Source of the DNA: Bacteroidales bacterium UBA1180
Lineage (GTDB): Bacteria > Bacteroidota > Bacteroidia > Bacteroidales > Paludibacteraceae
NCBI GenBank assembly: GCA_002310195.1
Contig: DBYS01000014.1
Span: 72,069 to 136,068, forward strand
Reading direction: 5' to 3'
Length of the DNA: 64,000 nt
Shown: piece after piece, positions 59,788 to 64,000 of the stretch
Position numbering within the stretch: the stretch's first letter is position 1
How the letters are laid out: every line of letters starts with the position of its first letter
Notes under the pieces: model-generated
Told to the model about the DNA's origin: nothing
Seen by the model: the letters and a program-made list of their open reading frames with translations, nothing else
Database searches by the model: none
Translations under genes and position numbers: made by a program

Positions 59788-62700
59788 TTAGAATGTTGCT
59801 GTTAGACCAAACGTAAACGAACGCGCAAAGCCGTAAGTGATGGCCTGCGAGCTGACCACAGCCTGCTCGGGGTCAATGCTTCTGCAATACTTCTGCAGAC
59901 CGCTCCAGCACCAGGGGTTTTCAGCAGAGAAGTAGATTCGGAAATCGGAGAACACATTCTTCCAGCATGGCAGGGTGTATCCGATAGTCACGTTCTTCAG
60001 TCGCAGATATCCAACGTTGAGCGTATAGCGATTGTTGGTCGGTCCGAGCGAGTTAGCCGAGCCGAGAGCCTCGTATGCACGGTAACGCGGGAAGTAGGCA
60101 TCAGGGTTGTCCTCACTCCATACGTTCTGCATGAAGTCCTTTGCCATGAATCCTTGATACGGACGTGAATACGGTCCCCAGAAGGTTGTCGCCTCGGTCA
60201 TTGGATACCAGTCACGACGTCCGATGCCTTGGAAGTAGATACTCAAATCCACGCCATACCACTCGGCACTGAGGTGGAAGTTGTAGTTATACTTAGGCAG
60301 TGTGTTACCAATAATCTTGCGGTCGCCCGGATTATCAACAGTGTTATTTCCTGATGTGATTACACCATCGCCGTTGAGATCGACATAGCGTACATCGCCC
60401 GGGTGCAATCCCGGTGCTTTGGAGTCGAGCACACCGACAATATCGGTATAAACCATTGAATTGACAGGATCAACCTTAGTCAGATACTCGTCCACTTCTT
60501 TCTGGTCGGCAAACAGACCATCGATCTCATATCCCCAAAGTTCGCCGAGTTCCTGTCCCTCGTAGTAGGTGGATAGGAGTTTCTCTGGATTGTTATACTT
60601 GGTGATGAACGTTTTGTAGTTTCCCACGCCACCGCTAATCTCGTAACTGAGATCTTTACCGGCTACACGATGTTTGTCGCGCCATGTGATAGCGAATTCC
60701 CAGCCCTTAGTGGACATATTGGCGGAGTTCTGCTTGGGATCGGTTGCTCCATAGACAGAAGGCAGAGCGGTACCTGTATTGAGCATTCCCTCGGTGTTTC
60801 GGATGTACAGATCACCGGTGAACGACAGGCGGTTGCCCAGAAAACCGAGGTCCAGACCTGCATCGTAGGTGGTCATCTTTTCCCAAGTGAGCGTGCCTGC
60901 ATTGGGGTCAGATTCGGTAGCATACGACAGGACGGTAGCACCGTCAAGGGTGATAGCCTGTGTGAACATACCATCGGCATCAACAGACTGGATATAATCG
61001 TAGTATCCGGTCATCTGGTTAGCAAGCTGTCCGGCAGAGAGACGGATCTTGGCGTTATCCCACCAGTCATGAATCGATTCCCAGAAGGGTTCCTCCGACA
61101 TGCGCCATCCGACACTTCCTCCGGGTGTTACAGCCCACCTGTATCCCGGAGCGAATCGAGACGATGCATCTGCCCTCACGCTGAGTTCGAAGAGATAGCG
61201 TCCGTTCCAGTCGTAGTTCAGACGGCCGAAGAAGCCGTTGGTGGCGACTGTCTTGATGCTTTCGCTGAGGTCAGTAACCTCTCCTTTGGCGAAGTTAAAA
61301 GACGAGAGATCTTCAGTCATCAGATCCATACGCTCCGCTTCCAATGAATGGTAACGATACATCTCACCGTTGTAACCGGCAGTGAGGGTTAGATGGTGCT
61401 TATCCCATGTGGGTGACCAACGGAAATAGACATTATAGTTGTGGGTCATGTAGCGTGCCAACTGCTGATGATAGGAGTTAACTGAGCGGAAGTTCTCAAT
61501 CAGGTCGGTTGTTCCTTCCTTGGCGCTGTAAGGCACCTTGACCGAGCGGTTGCTTATCTCCTTCATGCGCCATGTGAGTGAGTAGTCGGCATTGAGGGTG
61601 AGATTCTTGGCAAGGTCGAACGTCAGCATGTGTTGCATCACCATTTCGCGGTTGATGTTCAAGTTCTTGTGCTTGCCATAAAGGAGCAAAGCGTTCACAC
61701 CATCGCCCACTGTACCTTGACCGGAGTATATCCATGGGTTGAGGTACACAGCCGAGCCGTCGGGGTTCGTGGCAGGGATATACGCCATGGCATGTAATGA
61801 GCCAACACGGAAAATCTCTCGCGATGAGGTAGTGCCCGGATAGGTGTATCTTGATGAGAAGAACGAGAAGTTCACACCATAATGCATCCAAGGTTGGATG
61901 TTGACATTCACCTTGGCACGTGTGGAAATCTGATGCCATTTATCGTTGTCGATACGAATCATACCATCCTCGGTGTAGTAACGTGCACTGACGAAGTAGT
62001 TTACCTTTTCGTTGCCACCTTTGAGACTGACGTTGTAGTCCTGCATTGGACGGATGGTCTTGTAATAATGGTCATACCAGTCGAAGTTTGCATAATACTT
62101 GTATGAGCCATCGTTCTGGACCACTGTCCATGGCCGCTCGGGATTCTCGGTGACGTCATTGAGCCGCATCCAGAGTTCCGCATAATCGGCATCGGAATAA
62201 GTGGTCATAGCCGTTTTTGTATGCTGCATCATGAAGATGTCGCTTATGTACGCCGACCAGAATCCTTGCGTGATAAAGTCGTGCTCGGTAGTCGGGGACT
62301 TCCATCCGGCTTTGGCATCCACGGTCACTTGCGGAGCCTTGCCTTCACTGCCAGACTTGGTAGTGACAAGAATGACACCTGCCGCAGCCTTTGAGCCGTA
62401 GATAGCGGATGCGGAAGCGTCCTTGAGGATACTGACGGATTCGATGTCATTACTATTGATTCGCGACAGGTCCATCTCCACGCCATCGACAAGCACAAGC
62501 GGTTTGGTGGTTGAGGAGTTGTTGATGGAAGCGAGGCCACGGATGTTGTAGTTGTATGAGGCACCCGGCCCACCTGCAGACATGGTGATGTTCAGTGCCG
62601 GGTCAGCACCCTGCAAGGCTGTGACCATGTTTGGCGTCGGGCGGCCGACAATATCCTTTTGGTCCACAACACTGACGGCACCGGTGAGGTTCACCTTTTT

Positions 62701-63288
62701 CTGTGCGCCATAGCCGACCACCACCACCTCATCCAACTGGGCGGTCGACTCGACCATAAAAACCTTATACGAGTCCGCATTGGCTGTAACACGTATGTCC
62801 TGTGTCTCGTACCCGAGGTAGGCGCATTCGATATACTGGCCGGTGGCAACATTGTCCAGGATGAACTGTCCGTCGTAGTCGGTGATTGTTCCCTGTGTGG
62901 TGCCTCGTACGATAACGGATGCTCCGATAACCGGTTCGTTAGTGGCTTTGTCTAACACAGTACCACTGATTTGTCGAGTGGCGCTCTTCTTTTCTTCTGC
63001 CGTGAGCACAATGACGTGGTTGTCAGTTATCCGGTACGTTATTCCGGTACCGCTGAACAGTTGCCTGAGTGCTTGCTCAATAGGCGTGCTGTTCAGGCTG
63101 ATAGTCACCCGACTGTCCAACCCCGCGAGACTGCTATTGTAAAAGAAGTGATAGTCAGACTGCTGTTCTACCATCGGCAGCACATCACGCAACGGCTTGT
63201 CGTTCACATTGAGCGTCAGCGTTTGTGCCTGCGCTGACAACATCGACAGAAGCATCGTGAATAATGCTATTGTAAATATGCGTTTCAT
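59788..63288 (-). CDS. SusC/RagA-family TonB-dependent transporter with STN domain
   Basis: A 1166-residue transporter. Signal peptide 1-21, an STN (secretin/TonB short N-terminal) domain about 22-95 (LTLNVNDKPLRDVLPMVEQQSDYHF, NSTPIEQALRQLF), a carboxypeptidase-regulatory-like domain about 108-190, a TonB-box-like VVVVGYG, the plug (IRGLASINNSSTTKPLVLVDGVEM, SILKDASASAIYGSKAAAGV) and the barrel ending FGLTATF. The STN domain usually contacts a FecR-type anti-sigma factor, so transcription is probably induced through an ECF sigma factor encoded outside the window. Its SusD follows by 12 bases. Confidence 0.95.
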   Translation of the reverse strand: MKRIFTIALFTMLLSMLSAQAQTLTLNVNDKPLRDVLPMVEQQSDYHFFYNSSLAGLDSRVTISLNSTPIEQALRQLFSGTGITYRITDNHVIVLTAEEKKSATRQISGTVLDKATNEPVIGASVIVRGTTQGTITDYDGQFILDNVATGQYIECAYLGYETQDIRVTANADSYKVFMVESTAQLDEVVVVGYGAQKKVNLTGAVSVVDQKDIVGRPTPNMVTALQGADPALNITMSAGGPGASYNYNIRGLASINNSSTTKPLVLVDGVEMDLSRINSNDIESVSILKDASASAIYGSKAAAGVILVTTKSGSEGKAPQVTVDAKAGWKSPTTEHDFITQGFWSAYISDIFMMQHTKTAMTTYSDADYAELWMRLNDVTENPERPWTVVQNDGSYKYYANFDWYDHYYKTIRPMQDYNVSLKGGNEKVNYFVSARYYTEDGMIRIDNDKWHQISTRAKVNVNIQPWMHYGVNFSFFSSRYTYPGTTSSREIFRVGSLHAMAYIPATNPDGSAVYLNPWIYSGQGTVGDGVNALLLYGKHKNLNINREMVMQHMLTFDLAKNLTLNADYSLTWRMKEISNRSVKVPYSAKEGTTDLIENFRSVNSYHQQLARYMTHNYNVYFRWSPTWDKHHLTLTAGYNGEMYRYHSLEAERMDLMTEDLSSFNFAKGEVTDLSESIKTVATNGFFGRLNYDWNGRYLFELSVRADASSRFAPGYRWAVTPGGSVGWRMSEEPFWESIHDWWDNAKIRLSAGQLANQMTGYYDYIQSVDADGMFTQAITLDGATVLSYATESDPNAGTLTWEKMTTYDAGLDLGFLGNRLSFTGDLYIRNTEGMLNTGTALPSVYGATDPKQNSANMSTKGWEFAITWRDKHRVAGKDLSYEISGGVGNYKTFITKYNNPEKLLSTYYEGQELGELWGYEIDGLFADQKEVDEYLTKVDPVNSMVYTDIVGVLDSKAPGLHPGDVRYVDLNGDGVITSGNNTVDNPGDRKIIGNTLPKYNYNFHLSAEWYGVDLSIYFQGIGRRDWYPMTEATTFWGPYSRPYQGFMAKDFMQNVWSEDNPDAYFPRYRAYEALGSANSLGPTNNRYTLNVGYLRLKNVTIGYTLPCWKNVFSDFRIYFSAENPWCWSGLQKYCRSIDPEQAVVSSQAITYGFARSFTFGLTATF

Positions 63289-63301
63289 GGGCGGTGATTT
63301 A

Positions 63302-63712
63302 TTATTCCACTTTCAGAGTCACAGGAATCTGTATCGGTTGAAAATCCCAGTTTGGATATTCCAGCCGTCCCCAGAAGTATATCCTCACTTCCCCCTTCTC
63401 CGTAAGTGTTATCGGGCTTGACGTAAAGGATATCACACCATCAACGGTATCAGGCTGACAGAAGTCCGCCGTCATATTGGGATCACTCCCCCACCATGAG
63501 GTGTAGAACCAATATGTAGCTTGCTTGAGTGACGCATCACCCGGCGTCAGCATCGTTACCGAGCACTCCACCTGATCGCCGACAGCATAGGTTGATTTCT
63601 CGGGCGTGACGGTGATCTTGCTGAACGTGGGTAAGGTCACGCCCGTCTTGTCGGTGCAGGCGCAAAACAGCACCGGCACCAACAAGAGAAGTATATATAG
63701 TTGCTTTTGCAT
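63302..63712 (-). CDS. Lipoprotein with Ig-like domain upstream of SusC
   Basis: A 136-residue lipoprotein, lipobox LFCACTD. The body has an Ig/fibronectin-like pattern: VTPEKSTYAVGDQVECSVTML and a C-terminal VRIYFWGRLEYPNWDFQPIQIPVTLKVE. I do not know a named family. It sits between a T9SS protein and SusC with short gaps, so it belongs to the same operon. Confidence 0.75.
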   Translation of the reverse strand: MQKQLYILLLLVPVLFCACTDKTGVTLPTFSKITVTPEKSTYAVGDQVECSVTMLTPGDASLKQATYWFYTSWWGSDPNMTADFCQPDTVDGVISFTSSPITLTEKGEVRIYFWGRLEYPNWDFQPIQIPVTLKVE

Positions 63713-63730
63713 AACGAGCGTGTTTGCGGT

Positions 63731-64000
63731 TTACTTAACGACTTGTCCTTGAGCATTGAAGGTTGCCTCGTTGCGGATGATGAGCAGTTGCCCGTCACGC
63801 AGCACCTTACGGCTCACGGCTTGCTGTTGGCCGTTGATGATAGCGGTCACCTCGTCTTTTTCAACAGTGATGGTAATCGTGACGTCAGCCTTCAGCGCAG
63901 GAATAGTATAAACACCTTCCACCGGCACGAGTTCGTCTTCACCGAGCTTCACGCTCTTGATGGTGTAGCCTTCGTCAGCCACGAGGGTTGCGGTTGTGGT
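63731..64000 (-). CDS. C-terminal part of a secreted protein with T9SS tail (cut by window edge)
   Basis: Ninety codons are visible and the frame is open to the right edge. The visible part has a small beta-rich bacterial Ig-like end (YTIKSVKLGEDELVPVEGVYTIPAL, VTITITVEKDE) and the tail VLRDGQLLIIRNEATFNAQGQVVK, the same T9SS form as that of the three-repeat and giant proteins. It probably encodes a large surface protein at the head of this locus. The length and function of the missing part are unknown. Confidence 0.82.
   Translation of the reverse strand, partial: TTTATLVADEGYTIKSVKLGEDELVPVEGVYTIPALKADVTITITVEKDEVTAIINGQQQAVSRKVLRDGQLLIIRNEATFNAQGQVVK

Overview
The window looks like a chromosomal segment of a Bacteroidales bacterium (Bacteroidota). 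The signs are two SusC/SusD pairs, at least seven proteins ending in type IX secretion (T9SS) C-terminal tails, promoters of the Bacteroidota form (TTG/TTTG, about 20 nt, TAnnTTTG), little sign of Shine-Dalgarno spacing, and families restricted to this phylum (DUF4476, DUF4878, Fib_succ_major). The base composition is fairly balanced and the genus cannot be told from sequence alone.

Layout. 1-11 kb is mostly housekeeping: the end of a sigma-54 activator, recF, tRNA-Ser(UGA), a THUMP RNA methyltransferase, queA, a secreted GH53 galactanase, a TatD nuclease, tRNA-Ser(GGA), and an exbB-exbD-exbD energy-transducing operon that runs into a papain-like hydrolase and a DUF4878 lipoprotein. 11-23.5 kb is glycan degradation: a GH20 hexosaminidase faces a polysaccharide utilisation locus read on the minus strand (three-repeat T9SS protein, SusC, SusD, GH144, GH3), whose enzyme pair points to beta-1,2-glucan. 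24-38.2 kb is a surface-protein region on the plus strand. A 3304-residue T9SS protein and a 709-residue T9SS protein are each followed, with a one-base stop/start overlap, by a small protein of one family that ends in a conserved GD-x-PW / hydrophobic / basic tail. 38.3-41.4 kb holds envelope and lipoprotein genes, including a 55-residue lipoprotein.

41.4-45.2 kb is an accessory cluster on the minus strand (HNH endonuclease, phage-like sigma factor, unrecognised small proteins). It has no integrase. Two diverged copies of a small protein gene each have, downstream, a roughly 190-nt repeat that appears able to fold and in which stems covary. 45.3-64 kb is one long run of minus-strand genes: a partial T9SS protein, lipoprotein, SusC (with STN domain), SusD, two beta-helix T9SS proteins (one fused to a phosphodiesterase domain), HAD phosphatase, an AT-rich insert of small lipoproteins, a GH65-like enzyme, a Gfo/Idh/MocA protein, a GDPD lipoprotein, an organophosphate-type MFS transporter, an esterase and tatA. 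Together these suggest uptake and processing of a phosphorylated or lipid-linked glycan.

Besides genes, the window holds several repeat families that I do not recognise: a three-copy element with covarying hairpins (one copy is read into the end of the methyltransferase), an 11-bp-period array at two loci 19 kb apart, the two foldable repeats mentioned above, and a short palindromic repeat inserted in frame in recF.
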